The notes: generated from the sequence alone by a model not told the origin. A stretch of 64,000 nucleotides of DNA from Bacteroidota bacterium (GCA_005884665.1 VBAT01000013.1:124898-188897); one strand, 5' to 3'. Shown: positions 52,640-61,832, numbered from the stretch's first letter. Made by a program: numbers and translations.

Positions 52640-53989
52640 CTAGACTTTCGCCGGTACCGATCCATAGTTCGCCAGCCCGTAATTTCTTCTCAAACATTCT
52701 TCCGGGTTCAAAATATGCCATTCAAACTCGTCCCTGAAATGCCTTATGGCTGCAGCTACCGGCCAGGCTGCCGCATCACCCAGGGGACAAATCGTGTTTC
52801 CTTCTATCTTTCTTTGAATATCCCATAACAGGTCCACATCAGTCATCTTACCTTTCCCGTTTTCGATATTCAACAATATTTTTTCCATCCAGCCGGTTCC
52901 TTCACGACAGGGTGAGCATTGCCCGCAACTTTCATGACGATAAAATCTCGCAAGCGTATAGGTATGCCTGACCACGCATTGTGTTTCATCCAGCACAATA
53001 AATCCACCAGAACCCATCATTGAGCCCGTAGCGAACCCGCCATCGGCAAGACTTTCGTAGGTCATCATCCGTGTTTCCCCTTTTGCCGTCTTTAATAAAA
53101 GGTTGGCCGGCAGGATCGGCACCGATGAACCACCGGGAATGCACGCTTTTAATCTTTTTCCTTTGGGAATTCCGCCACAATATTCATCGCTATAAATAAA
53201 TTCTTCTACCGAGATGGTCATATCTATTTCATACACACCAGGCTTCTTAATATTGCCACATGAGCTGATCAGCTTAGTACCGGTGGATTTACCAATCCCG
53301 ATCTTCGCATATTCTTCTCCTCCCTCGTTGACGATTGGCACCACGGCAGCGATCGTTTCCACATTATTGACAACGGTCGGGCAATCCCATAAACCTTTTA
53401 CTGCAGGGAATGGAGGTTTGATCCTTGGGTTACCACGTTTACCTTCCAATGATTCCAGCAATGCAGTTTCTTCGCCACAGATATAAGCACCGGCCCCCGG
53501 GTGAACATATATCTCGCAATCAAATCCACTGCCTAAAATATTTTTGCCCAACCAGCCGTTATTCTTTGCTTCGGCAATGGCCTGTTCCAGGATGTCCACG
53601 ATCCATGCATATTCTCCGCGGATATAGATATAGGAGCGGCTACTTCCCAACGCATAAGACGAAGTGATCATTCCTTCGATCAGCAAATGGGGAATGAACT
53701 CCATCAAATACCTGTCCTTGAAAGTTCCGGGTTCTGATTCATCTGCATTGACCACCAGGTAGCGGGGAACACCTTCGGGTTTAGCGAGGAAACTCCATTT
53801 CATACCAGTTGGAAAACCTGCGCCACCGCGGCCACGTAAACCACTTTTCTTTACTTCTTCTGTTACCTGGTCGGGACTCATTGATTTCAATGCTTTCTCT
53901 ACGCTGCGATAACCACCTTCGCGGCGATACACATCATAGAGCCTGATGTTTTCGATATGCGCTTTGTCTAATAGTAGTTTCCTTCCCAT
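52640..53989 (-). CDS. nuoF: NADH-quinone oxidoreductase subunit F (NADH/FMN binding)
   Basis: NADH-oxidising subunit of complex I, 449 residues. FMN/NADH-binding Gly-rich segments (GLRGRGGAGFPTGMKW, ADESEPGTFKDRYLME, GAGAYICGEETALLESLEG) and the [4Fe-4S] N3 motif SCGQCSPCREGTGW with the later Cys in NTICPLGDAAAW are all present. Upstream (53990-54096) there is a low-complexity repeat and then the SnoaL-like pair; downstream is the secreted beta-rich protein. Confidence 0.97.
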   Translation of the reverse strand: MGRKLLLDKAHIENIRLYDVYRREGGYRSVEKALKSMSPDQVTEEVKKSGLRGRGGAGFPTGMKWSFLAKPEGVPRYLVVNADESEPGTFKDRYLMEFIPHLLIEGMITSSYALGSSRSYIYIRGEYAWIVDILEQAIAEAKNNGWLGKNILGSGFDCEIYVHPGAGAYICGEETALLESLEGKRGNPRIKPPFPAVKGLWDCPTVVNNVETIAAVVPIVNEGGEEYAKIGIGKSTGTKLISSCGNIKKPGVYEIDMTISVEEFIYSDEYCGGIPKGKRLKACIPGGSSVPILPANLLLKTAKGETRMMTYESLADGGFATGSMMGSGGFIVLDETQCVVRHTYTLARFYRHESCGQCSPCREGTGWMEKILLNIENGKGKMTDVDLLWDIQRKIEGNTICPLGDAAAWPVAAAIRHFRDEFEWHILNPEECLRRNYGLANYGSVPAKV

Positions 53990-54050
53990 TATATTAATTC
54001 AAAAGTCAAAACTTAAACACCCTAGAATCGAGCCGATCCAATTTTTCGCA

Positions 54051-54096
54051 TCACGTCTCACTTTTCACGTTCACTTTTCACGTCTCACGTTTCACT
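54051..54096. repeat. TTTCACG/TCACGTC phrase repeat upstream of nuoF
   Basis: About five tandem variations of CACGT-(C/T)-TCAC(TTT) in 46 bases between nuoF and the first SnoaL-like gene. It codes for nothing and is a low-complexity spacer of a type common in Chitinophagaceae-like genomes. Confidence 0.55.
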
Positions 54097-54513
54097 TTAT
54101 CTCACCGCTTGCCTTGCAAACAATATCCATCTATTTCCCTTGTTCACCCATACTTCGAGCACTTTCAGGTGAAAATTGGTCGTATTGCCATGCAAGGTCG
54201 CGCTGATATTCGCTACAAATCTTGCATTCGCCATTTTGCCGTTCACCGTTATGCTCAAACTATCCTCTTTGTAGTTATGATAAACGATATATCCCGTCTC
54301 GAGGTCCTTTATCATGTCCGTTTTTGTCTCCACCCAGCCATTGCTGTGTCCATAACTCAATGCTTTATCCGTGTGCTGGTCGATGGAAGTCATATTCTTA
54401 TTCACCAGCGACTGATGAAACTCCTTTATCGTCATCGTTAGCTTTGCTTCTTCTCCCTGGCCAAACAAACCAGTAGTTACAAATGCCAATGCTATTAAAA
54501 AGAATAAACGCAT
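54097..54513 (-). CDS. Secreted SnoaL/DUF4440-like protein
   Basis: A 138-residue protein with a signal peptide (MRLFFLIALAFVTTGLFGQG) and a small NTF2-like fold ending VWVNKGNRWILFARQAVR, typical of DUF4440/SnoaL-like proteins, which bind small ligands or catalyse varied reactions. It begins one base after the end of a frameshifted paralogue, so the two arose by duplication. Its presence between nuoE and nuoF is not explained by complex I function. Confidence 0.75.
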   Translation of the reverse strand: MRLFFLIALAFVTTGLFGQGEEAKLTMTIKEFHQSLVNKNMTSIDQHTDKALSYGHSNGWVETKTDMIKDLETGYIVYHNYKEDSLSITVNGKMANARFVANISATLHGNTTNFHLKVLEVWVNKGNRWILFARQAVR

Positions 54514-54514
54514 A

Positions 54515-54918
54515 TCAATGATTTTTCACCGCCTGACGCCTGTATAGTTTCCATTTCCCTTTTTCCTTTGCCCATACCAATGTTAGCGTAAGGTCCAGCG
54601 GAGTTTCAGTTCCATCTGTTTTCTTTTCCGTTGCTTTATTGACTGTACTTCATATCCCAATGGTTCATTCGATATGACATACGTCGATTTATTATTTGAA
54701 ATGCCATGAATGGCTTGTTGTCTTGTTTGTGCCGAACCGCTTGAATGAACATAGACCAGCGGCGTTGCAAAAAGGGTTTCCAGCGTTACGCTGTCTTTGG
54801 TACCAAACACAGTTGACTCCAGCAACCGGCTATTGGCTAATACCTGGATAGTGTTTTTGTTTTGCGCATTCATTGACGCCGATGCAATCAATGATACTAT
54901 AAGGAGAAAGTTTCTCAT
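54515..54918 (-). pseudogene. Frameshifted SnoaL/DUF4440-like paralogue
   Basis: Starts at 54918 (MRNFLLIVSLIASASMNAQ, a signal peptide) and is in frame to LGYEVQSIK. The original frame then stops at 54583. One base over, the text continues as a SnoaL end (LTLVWAKEKGKWKLYRRQAVKNH) to a stop at 54515-54517, matching the end of the next gene. A one-base loss in the ATAAAGC run near 54640 explains it. It could be a real pseudogene or a sequencing error in an A run. Confidence 0.7.
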
Positions 54919-54919
54919 A

Positions 54920-55423
54920 TTAGTTCTGGCGGACAGCATTTTCCCTGCATTCATTGATGATCGAATCTATTTTTTCTTTGGTCAGGTGTTCCCGGTAATT
55001 TTTTCCCATTTGCATCATAGGGGCATAGCCGCAGGCGCCCAAACACTCCACTGCTTTTAGAGAAAACATGCCATCGTTAGTCGTCTCTCCCGGCCGTATT
55101 CCCAGCTTTTCGAAAATGTATTTGATGATATCATCGCTACCATTCAGCATGCACGGACCAGTCTGGCAAACTTCAAACATATATCTTCCAACTGGCTTTA
55201 GGTTGTACATGCTGTAAAACGTAGCCACTTCATACACTTCAATTGGCAATATATTGAGCAATGATGCCACATAGTCCATTACTGGCACGTCGAGCCAGCC
55301 GCCAAATTCTTTTTGCGCCAGGTGTAAAACAGGTATCACCGCGCTTTTCTGCTTTCCTTCGGGATAAGCAGCAACAAGCCGTTTGAATTCCTGCATTGAT
55401 GTTTCTGAAAACTGAACGCTCAT
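54920..55423 (-). CDS. nuoE: NADH-quinone oxidoreductase subunit E ([2Fe-2S])
   Basis: The 24-kDa-type subunit of complex I, 167 residues. The thioredoxin-like domain binds cluster N1a with CQTGPCMLNG and CLGACGYAPMMQ. The start at 55423 (MSVQFSETSMQEFKRL) is normal. The 172-base gap to nuoD is filled with low-complexity A/T text. Confidence 0.95.
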   Translation of the reverse strand: MSVQFSETSMQEFKRLVAAYPEGKQKSAVIPVLHLAQKEFGGWLDVPVMDYVASLLNILPIEVYEVATFYSMYNLKPVGRYMFEVCQTGPCMLNGSDDIIKYIFEKLGIRPGETTNDGMFSLKAVECLGACGYAPMMQMGKNYREHLTKEKIDSIINECRENAVRQN

Positions 55424-55426
55424 GTT

Positions 55427-55595
55427 AATTTGAAAATTTATTAATTTGAAAATTATCTGAGCCGCCTAAAACTTCAAATTCTCAAATTACTTTACACATC
55501 TATCCTTGTTATTGTTACGCTTTATCATTTTGAATACCCGAAAATTTTGAGTCACCCTCATTATCAAATTATCACATTTTCAAATTTTCAAATTG
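55427..55595. repeat. TTTGAAAATT phrase repeats in the nuoD-nuoE gap
   Basis: Near both ends of the gap, variations of AATTTGAAAATT (55430-55460) and TCAAATTTTCAAATT (55570-55592, opposite orientation) recur, so the gap is partly an inverted low-complexity repeat. No gene is seen in it. The middle, 55490-55555, shows nothing recognisable. Confidence 0.5.
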
Positions 55596-56819
55596 TCACG
55601 CGTCCATCTCACCCGCTATCAAATTCAACGATGACATGACAATGATCGCGTCACTCAGCATAGCCCCTTTTGTCAGCTCTTCATAAGCCTGGTAATAAAT
55701 AAAACAGGGCCGCCGGAAATGCAAACGATAGGGGGTCCTGCCTCCATCACTGATAAAATAAAAACCCAGCTCGCCATTGCCGCCCTCTACAGACTGGTAT
55801 ACTTCGCCTGCCGGCATGTTGATCTCGCCCATGATGATCTTAAAATGCCAGATCAACGCTTCCATCTTGGTGTACACATCACTCTTGGGAGGCAAATAAT
55901 ATTCGGGAACATCGGCATGATATACTTCTGCTTCCGTTCCTTTGAACTCCTGTACCTTTCTGTATGCCTGTTCGATAATGCTAAGGCTTTGCCACATCTC
56001 CTGGTTACGCACCAGGAAACGATCGTAGCAATCGCCGGTTGTACCTACCGGGATATCGAATTGAAAATCTTCATAACTGCTATAGGGCGAATGCACCCGA
56101 ACATCATAATCTACTCCTGCTGCGCGAAGATTAGGTCCCGTGAATCCATAATTCAATGCCCGTTCGGCGCTGATAGGCCCCGCACCGATTGTGCGCTCCA
56201 TAAAAATGCGGTTACGGGTAAACAGGTTCTCGAACTCCTGCTGCACTCTTGGGTATTCCTTCAAAAACTTTTCAATCTTCTGGAAAGCGATATCATTGAA
56301 ATTTCTTTCGAAACCGCCGATACGACCCATATTCGTGGTTAACCGGGAACCACAGATCTCTTCATAAATTTCATAGATCAGTTCGCGGTATTGCATTACG
56401 TACAAAAAACCTGTATAAGCACCAGCGTCGACACCGACTATGGAATTGCAGATAAGATGATCCGAGATCCTTGCCAATTCCATTATAATAATGCGGAGAT
56501 AGTCCACCCGCTTCGGTGTTTTTACACCTAACAACTTCTCGCAGGTCAGGTGCCAGCCCATATTGTTGATCGGGGATGAACAATAATTCAACCGGTCGGT
56601 CAGCGGCGTGATCTGGTATAAAGGCCGGCGTTCCGCTATCTTTTCAAATGCCCGATGAATATATCCCACTGTTTGATCTGCGGACACAATTCGTTCACCG
56701 TCCAGTTCCAGTATGTTCTGAAAAACGCCATGAGTAGCAGGGTGTGTCGGGCCAAGATTTAACGTAGTCGTCGTCTTCTCAATACTTCCCTCCGGTAGCT
56801 TTATGTGTTGCTCATGCAT
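55596..56819 (-). CDS. nuoD: NADH-quinone oxidoreductase subunit D
   Basis: The 49-kDa-type subunit of complex I, 407 residues, forming the quinone site with NuoB and NuoH. Characteristic segments: NLGPTHPATHGVFQNILELDGE, YCSSPINNMGWHLTCEKLLGV, GERTIGAGP-like and SVEGGNGELGFYFISDGG. Length and motifs are normal. It lies 40 bases downstream of nuoC. Confidence 0.96.
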   Translation of the reverse strand: MHEQHIKLPEGSIEKTTTTLNLGPTHPATHGVFQNILELDGERIVSADQTVGYIHRAFEKIAERRPLYQITPLTDRLNYCSSPINNMGWHLTCEKLLGVKTPKRVDYLRIIIMELARISDHLICNSIVGVDAGAYTGFLYVMQYRELIYEIYEEICGSRLTTNMGRIGGFERNFNDIAFQKIEKFLKEYPRVQQEFENLFTRNRIFMERTIGAGPISAERALNYGFTGPNLRAAGVDYDVRVHSPYSSYEDFQFDIPVGTTGDCYDRFLVRNQEMWQSLSIIEQAYRKVQEFKGTEAEVYHADVPEYYLPPKSDVYTKMEALIWHFKIIMGEINMPAGEVYQSVEGGNGELGFYFISDGGRTPYRLHFRRPCFIYYQAYEELTKGAMLSDAIIVMSSLNLIAGEMDA

Positions 56820-56859
56820 TGTAGTTTCAATTTATTAAATAACAGGCCGGGCCCATTGT

Positions 56860-57450
56860 TTATATGATATTTTCTCCTTCACCTTTTTTATCGGCTTCGA
56901 TTAGTGTGCCGTGATCAGTCCTCTCGTTGCCAAAACCTTCAAACCCTCCCCTTCCAAACATTTCATCATCTTTATCGGTCCTGGTCTGATCCTCCAGTGG
57001 ATATTCTTTCCGTAGCGGGAAATAATCCATTTCATCCACATTCAATATTCGCTTAAGGTTCGGATGACCAACAAAATTGATCCCATAAAAATCATAGGTT
57101 TCTCTTTCCATCCAGTTGGCAGCGGAGAACAAACCTGTAGCAGTATATACATCGGGCTGGTCAACCCCGGTAAATATTTTGAACCGGATCCGGACATTAT
57201 CTTCCAGGTTGTGAAGATGGTAAACAACAGCCAGCTCGCTTCCTTTTTGATCGGGATAGTGCACAGCGCAGAGATCGGTAAGAAACCGGAATTTAAGATC
57301 CGGGTTATCGTATAAAAAATTTAGCACTTTCAGGTTGAGCTCTTTGGGCGCTGAAAAAGTGAGCATGCCATAGGGCTCTGTAAAGTCCGCTATCTGTTCT
57401 CCGAATTTTTCAACAAGCTTGTGCTTTATCTGTTCGTTTGACAAAGGCAT
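56860..57450 (-). CDS. nuoC: NADH-quinone oxidoreductase subunit C
   Basis: The 30-kDa-type subunit of complex I, 196 residues, separate from NuoD (fused in E. coli). It shows ERETYDFYGINFVGHPNLKRIL and PLRKEYPLED, the family signature. It starts at 57450 and is 15 bases downstream of the RDD gene. The C-terminal tail (residues 165-196) is polar and variable. Confidence 0.95.
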   Translation of the reverse strand: MPLSNEQIKHKLVEKFGEQIADFTEPYGMLTFSAPKELNLKVLNFLYDNPDLKFRFLTDLCAVHYPDQKGSELAVVYHLHNLEDNVRIRFKIFTGVDQPDVYTATGLFSAANWMERETYDFYGINFVGHPNLKRILNVDEMDYFPLRKEYPLEDQTRTDKDDEMFGRGGFEGFGNERTDHGTLIEADKKGEGENII

Positions 57451-57465
57451 CAGAATTCTTTTAAA

Positions 57466-57873
57466 TCATTTTTCGACCATCACTGAACCCGCTACGAAAT
57501 CATGGATAGCTCTTCGCTGCCCATTAAAATGCATCGTCAGGAATGACAACCATCCAAGAGAAAATTTAAAAATAAAACGTATAAAAGCCTGGATGATGTT
57601 TATTTTTTTTTCGAGAGATCCCGCTTTCCTTACCCTGATCTTCATCAGGTAATTTCCCAGCGTGGCACCTAATGTTGTAGACAGCGGCTCATATATCCCC
57701 CAGATACCTACAAAAATGATCCCTTTTATAAGACCAGTCTCCTCTTCGTCTCCAATACCTGCTTTATCCAATATCCACGCCGTTGCAAACATTAACAGGA
57801 TCATCAATATACCGTCAACAAATGCCGACTGAATTCTGGTCTTTAGGTCAGGGTATTGAGGTTCTATATCCAT
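57466..57873 (-). CDS. RDD-family membrane protein
   Basis: I place the start at 57873 (MDIEPQYPDLKTRIQSAF), which avoids overlap with nuoB. The protein has 135 residues and three membrane helices. The family's Arg and Asp pairs are present: KTRIQSAFVDGILM at the start and LGATLGNYLMKIRVRK in the middle. RDD proteins are transport-like or of unknown role; some are cation exchangers. Its place between nuoB and nuoC is unusual for a complex I operon. Confidence 0.8.
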   Translation of the reverse strand: MDIEPQYPDLKTRIQSAFVDGILMILLMFATAWILDKAGIGDEEETGLIKGIIFVGIWGIYEPLSTTLGATLGNYLMKIRVRKAGSLEKKINIIQAFIRFIFKFSLGWLSFLTMHFNGQRRAIHDFVAGSVMVEK

Positions 57874-57874
57874 A

Positions 57875-58459
57875 TTATTGAATACCGTAGCTTTCCAACA
57901 GCGCTTTATACTGCTCGCCATTCCTTCTTCTCAGGCTTTCTTTTCCTACCAGATCCTGTATACGCATTACTCCGTCGATGATCGCCTCAGGCCTGGGAGG
58001 ACACCCGGGCACATACACATCCACAGGTACTACCTGGTCAATGCCCTGCAACACGCTGTAAGTATCGAAAATACCACCACTGGAGGCACAGGCGCCGACG
58101 GCAATTACCCATCTTGGTTCGGCCATTTGCAAATAAACCTGTTTTACAACCGGTCCCATTTTCTTGGCAATGGTTCCTATCACCATCAGCAGGTCGCACT
58201 GGCGCGGGGAAAAACCCACTCGTTCAGACCCGAACCTTGCCAAATCATAATGCGAGCCCATGGTTGCCATAAATTCAATCCCGCAACAGGAAGTAGCGAA
58301 GGGCAAAGGCCAGATGGAATTCTTCCTGGCGAGACCGATGATCTTACCGAAAGAAGTAGCAAAAAATCCTTCGCCCTGGTGACCTTCCGGCATTTCTGCC
58401 ATACTGATATCAGTCTCAAGCTTTTTAGGATTTATGTTATATGATACTGGACGAGGCAT
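57875..58459 (-). CDS. nuoB: NADH-quinone oxidoreductase subunit B
   Basis: The PSST-type subunit of complex I, 194 residues, binding cluster N2. The Cys residues appear in FATSCCGIEFMA, in VIAVGACASSGG and in VPGCPPRPEAIIDGVM. It starts at 58459 (MPRPVSYNINPKKLE), 79 bases downstream of nuoA. The gap (58460-58538) holds A/T text with AATTTGAAAATT-type repeats. Confidence 0.96.
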   Translation of the reverse strand: MPRPVSYNINPKKLETDISMAEMPEGHQGEGFFATSFGKIIGLARKNSIWPLPFATSCCGIEFMATMGSHYDLARFGSERVGFSPRQCDLLMVIGTIAKKMGPVVKQVYLQMAEPRWVIAVGACASSGGIFDTYSVLQGIDQVVPVDVYVPGCPPRPEAIIDGVMRIQDLVGKESLRRRNGEQYKALLESYGIQ

Positions 58460-58538
58460 ATATCTAATTATTTAATTTGAAAATTGTTCATAGATATTAA
58501 ACAACTACCGTTCCTATAAGGTTCCCTTCATTTTCAAA
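58460..58538. repeat. AATTTGAAAATT-type text in the nuoA-nuoB gap
   Basis: Contains AATTTGAAAATTG near 58471 and CATTTTCAAATTAA near 58529, again in opposite orientations, the same phrases as in the nuoD-nuoE gap. No gene or terminator is seen. Confidence 0.45.
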
Positions 58539-58931
58539 TTAATCCTCCCATTTCAGTGCACCTTTTTTGATAATATATATAAACCCGCAAAGGAAGAATC
58601 CGACAAACATCAGTACTGCCCACAGCCCATTCCATCCAAGCTCTTTAAAATTGACAGCGTAAGGATAAAAAAAGATCACTTCAACATCAAATAAGACAAA
58701 CAAGATAGCAGTCAGGAAGTATTTAATTGCCATGGGCTGACGTGCATCACCATGCGTTTCTATTCCACTGGCAAAAGTTTGTAGCTTATCCGATGTCTTT
58801 CTTGTAGGTCCGAGTAAATGAGTAACACCGATCAGGAGTACAATAAGTCCAACAGCAAAAATGACCTGGATACCCACTGGGAGATAAGAACCTGCATCAT
58901 TGGCAGTAGAAACCTGCAGTAAATGGATCAT
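58539..58931 (-). CDS. nuoA: NADH-quinone oxidoreductase subunit A
   Basis: Three-helix membrane subunit of complex I, 130 residues, the first gene of the operon. The loop between helices one and two has ASGIETHGDARQPMAIKYFL, where E. coli and mitochondria have a Cys that is absent here; the second helix includes ILFVLFDVEVIFFYPYAV. The operon promoter should lie in 58932-59016, upstream of the start at 58931. Confidence 0.94.
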   Translation of the reverse strand: MIHLLQVSTANDAGSYLPVGIQVIFAVGLIVLLIGVTHLLGPTRKTSDKLQTFASGIETHGDARQPMAIKYFLTAILFVLFDVEVIFFYPYAVNFKELGWNGLWAVLMFVGFFLCGFIYIIKKGALKWED

Positions 58932-59016
58932 AGTTTTTTATCCTGGCCGCAAAAATAAGACAGCCTCAGCAAATTACCTTATAAAATATAGGTTGTAAAC
59001 GTGCCGGAATGCAAAC

Positions 59017-59052
59017 AAAAAGTCCTCTTGCTTTTAAACAAGAGGACTTTTT
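59017..59052 (-). terminator. Bidirectional terminator between the TPR gene and nuoA
   Basis: A 14-base perfect stem (AAAAAGTCCTCTTG with its complement) and an eight-base loop lie 26 bases past the stop of the minus-strand TPR gene. The stem ends in A/T runs on both sides, so it could end transcription in either direction. Confidence 0.85.
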
Positions 59053-59077
59053 CTAAAGGAAAAATACTTTTCTATTA

Positions 59078-60865
59078 TCATCCACCCGAATTGGATGTGG
59101 AAGATCGCTTGTTATTGTTACTCGAAGAAGAATTACCGCTTCTCGGAGGCGTGTTCCTTTTTGGAGGTGTAGTCTGTTGTCTCGGCGGATTTTCGATCTG
59201 CTGCCTGATTTTTGGAAGGCTTGTGTTTGTTGGGTCCATTTCTATCATCCTGTCTACATAAAATAGCGCTTTTTCTTTGTCGCGGGCCTCGTTTGCATAG
59301 TAGTTAAGCAGAATACCGGCTGCACTCATCATGTATTTCTTGTATTTAGCAGTATCCGTTTTTGCAAATTCGAACTCCGCCGTGGCTGCAGGGATCAATT
59401 TATTATTCGCGTAGGTTGAATCCAGTATCCGGTAGTTGTTTACTCTCCAGTCGTATCCATATATCTCGTTTGGAAAAGTTTCAACCAGCTTGTCAGCCAT
59501 TGCAACCGATTTGTCATAGGCCTGGCCAAAGTAATAAGCCCTCGTAGCATCGTACATATCATTAATGCTGGGCTTTGGTTTCATCGGTATCATCATTGCA
59601 GTCAGATCGCCTTCCTTTTCACGCATGCCTCTTGCTTTGAAAAGAGCCGCGCCTTCTTTGAGCAGTGAAATTTTATTATCGAGGACAGTGTCTTCCTTTA
59701 CACCTTCAAGATAGGTGGCATAAAGGACTTCTTCCTGGCCGGGAATGGCTGAATAAATCTTAGCCTTTAATCCATAGTCAAGGGCAGTAACCTCGTCGGG
59801 ATCAGCTTTAGCGAAATACTGGTCGATCTCAGCCTTGGCAGAGGCTGTATCACCCATTTGAACTTTTGAATCGGCAATCAATTTATAGACGCGGGCCTTC
59901 GTATCATTACCCGCTTTGCTTATAATATCATTTGCAATAGCGATAGCTGTCGTGAAATGTGGCCTTGCACTTGCTTTATCGCCCTTTTTCATATCACTGC
60001 TTCCCTGTGCCCATTCGATACTGGCTTCGAGATATGCATTTTGAGGATCGGGATCGGCATTTTGTTTAAACAACTGGGCATATTTACGTGCCGCTGCCAT
60101 ATCCTGGTCTTTTCTAAGCAGGTTGTAGTAAGAGAGTTCATAATAAGCAGGCGCGAACTTCGGATCTTTTGTTATCGCATCCATCAGGTATTTTTCATAC
60201 AGTTCCCAGTTCCTCTGCGATTCAAACAATTTAGCTAAACGATAGTATGCTATTGCGAAATTCGGGTTGACAGATGTTGCTTTATTATAGCTGGTAAATG
60301 CATTACCCCCACCTTCACCTGGTTTGGCTTTAAGGTAAGCATTACCAAGGTTAAGATAAATATCCGCGCTATTCGGATCCTTTTGGGCAGCAGTTTCCAG
60401 CTTTTCTACCGCATAGTTGATATCCGCATTTTTTTCCTTGGTGTTATAAGTATTCGTTATTCCACGCCCAATAGCATCCAGGATCACCGGGTCATCGCCC
60501 TTTTTATTACGAGTAAGTGTGATAGCTGTTTCGAAACGCTGAGTGGCAGCACTTTGATTTTTTTCCAATAATTCCACCTGTCCCATTCCTACCAATAACA
60601 AGGGTGCATTAGCGCTTGTCATCAATGCCTTTGAGTAAATATCCCTCGCTCCCTTGACATCGTTCATGCCGATATAGGCTTGTCCCAGCCAGTAACTGGC
60701 TTCAATATTACTGGGATTTGCCGCTATTAATTTTTCAAATGTTGCTTTTGCGCCTTTGTACCTTTCTGCGTACAGATCATTTACCCCATCTGCTACTGTT
60801 TGGGCCCCAACGCCGGTTATCAACAGCAGGGAACTTACTAAACATGTTATGGATATTTTCTTCAT
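59078..60865 (-). CDS. Secreted TPR-repeat protein
   Basis: A 595-residue protein with a signal peptide (SITCLVSSLLLITGVGAQ). Most of it is tetratricopeptide repeats, visible as YLNLGNAYLKAKPGEGGG, FAIAYYRLAKLFESQRNWE and similar units of 34 residues, suited to protein binding. The C-terminus is a Ser/Asn/Thr-rich low-complexity tail (residues 555-595) after a short PPRQQTTPPKRNTPPR stretch. The family is common in Bacteroidota envelopes and has no fixed function. The next gene upstream encodes a PstS-like lipoprotein. Confidence 0.85.
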   Translation of the reverse strand: MKKISITCLVSSLLLITGVGAQTVADGVNDLYAERYKGAKATFEKLIAANPSNIEASYWLGQAYIGMNDVKGARDIYSKALMTSANAPLLLVGMGQVELLEKNQSAATQRFETAITLTRNKKGDDPVILDAIGRGITNTYNTKEKNADINYAVEKLETAAQKDPNSADIYLNLGNAYLKAKPGEGGGNAFTSYNKATSVNPNFAIAYYRLAKLFESQRNWELYEKYLMDAITKDPKFAPAYYELSYYNLLRKDQDMAAARKYAQLFKQNADPDPQNAYLEASIEWAQGSSDMKKGDKASARPHFTTAIAIANDIISKAGNDTKARVYKLIADSKVQMGDTASAKAEIDQYFAKADPDEVTALDYGLKAKIYSAIPGQEEVLYATYLEGVKEDTVLDNKISLLKEGAALFKARGMREKEGDLTAMMIPMKPKPSINDMYDATRAYYFGQAYDKSVAMADKLVETFPNEIYGYDWRVNNYRILDSTYANNKLIPAATAEFEFAKTDTAKYKKYMMSAAGILLNYYANEARDKEKALFYVDRMIEMDPTNTSLPKIRQQIENPPRQQTTPPKRNTPPRSGNSSSSNNNKRSSTSNSGG

Positions 60866-60905
60866 TTTATTATCACGTTTACAGTGTGTAAATATAGCTA
60901 CTTTG

Positions 60906-61832
60906 TCAATTTGTAACCCTGACTTTCCTTATATAAAAACTTCTTTGCGCCGGGGCCAGGTAGGCTCTTTTAAAAATCAACTGCCCTATTTCTCCTGCCA
61001 TGAATTCACCAAATGCTGTTCCTAATCCCTTGTAATCTTTTTCCTTCAGGGTATATACCAAATCACGTACCATCGGGTAAGTTTTCGTGGAAATATTGAT
61101 CTGGTACGGTAAAACAAAACCCCCGGGCTTATTTGTGCTTTCGAGGCGTACAATTTTAACTTTTCTCAAAAAATTCATCTGGGCCGTATCATCCTTATTT
61201 CCAATCCAGCTGACTCCTATAAACCCAATAGCATCGGGATTTTCCGCTACATAATCTATGACTCCCTCACTAGTTCTGGCCGCCACGGAATTCGGTGAAA
61301 GCGAGTCGCTTTTCAATATAGAATCGACGATAAAACGTACCGTGCTGGTTGCCTTTACCCCGTCAAATACAGGGATTAATTTTTTACTAAATTTTCCCAT
61401 CAAAATCTGCTTCAATTCCGGCATCGTAAAAAAGGAGTCAGCCGACTGGGGACTGACAATTACGGCAATCGCATCCCTGGCAACTGTCATTTTTGAAGGC
61501 GATACTTTCATTGAATCGATCATGTAGTATTCTTCCCCTGTACTATATCCCCTGGTTGCTATTATCATGCGGATACTGTCGTTGGCAAAATCCTTCAGGC
61601 ATTCTGCTTCCGGTTTGTAATGAACGACAATATGCGCATCGGGTTGCTGTGATTCATACACTTCGACTTCAGCATCGATCACAGGCTTGAACGATTCATC
61701 GGCGCTTATGTGGATAGTGCCCCGGTCGCGGGCATCCGGGTATTGTTTTCCTCCTTTATCTGAGTGACAAGCGCCAAGCAATACCATTAATCCCGAAAGT
61801 AAAAGCGCAACCGGCCTGCAAACTGATCTCAT
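60906..61832 (-). CDS. PstS-like phosphate-binding lipoprotein
   Basis: A 308-residue periplasmic-binding-type lipoprotein: signal peptide with lipobox LLGAC at about residue 21. The fold matches the PstS/PBP-like family (GTIHISADESFKPVIDAEVEVYE, then IIATRGYSTGEE and AIAVIVSPQSADSFFTM). It could bind phosphate or another oxyanion. No pst transport genes are adjacent. It overlaps the upstream small membrane gene by four bases and precedes the TPR gene by 40 bases; these three may form one unit. Confidence 0.82.
   Translation of the reverse strand: MRSVCRPVALLLSGLMVLLGACHSDKGGKQYPDARDRGTIHISADESFKPVIDAEVEVYESQQPDAHIVVHYKPEAECLKDFANDSIRMIIATRGYSTGEEYYMIDSMKVSPSKMTVARDAIAVIVSPQSADSFFTMPELKQILMGKFSKKLIPVFDGVKATSTVRFIVDSILKSDSLSPNSVAARTSEGVIDYVAENPDAIGFIGVSWIGNKDDTAQMNFLRKVKIVRLESTNKPGGFVLPYQINISTKTYPMVRDLVYTLKEKDYKGLGTAFGEFMAGEIGQLIFKRAYLAPAQRSFYIRKVRVTN

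Noticed and set aside
55719..56342. 207-codon frame on the plus strand opposite nuoD
   Set aside because: Antisense to a highly conserved gene, with shadow-type composition.
57878..58444. 188-codon frame on the plus strand opposite nuoB
   Set aside because: Antisense shadow of nuoB; His/Thr/Arg-rich reading without family features.
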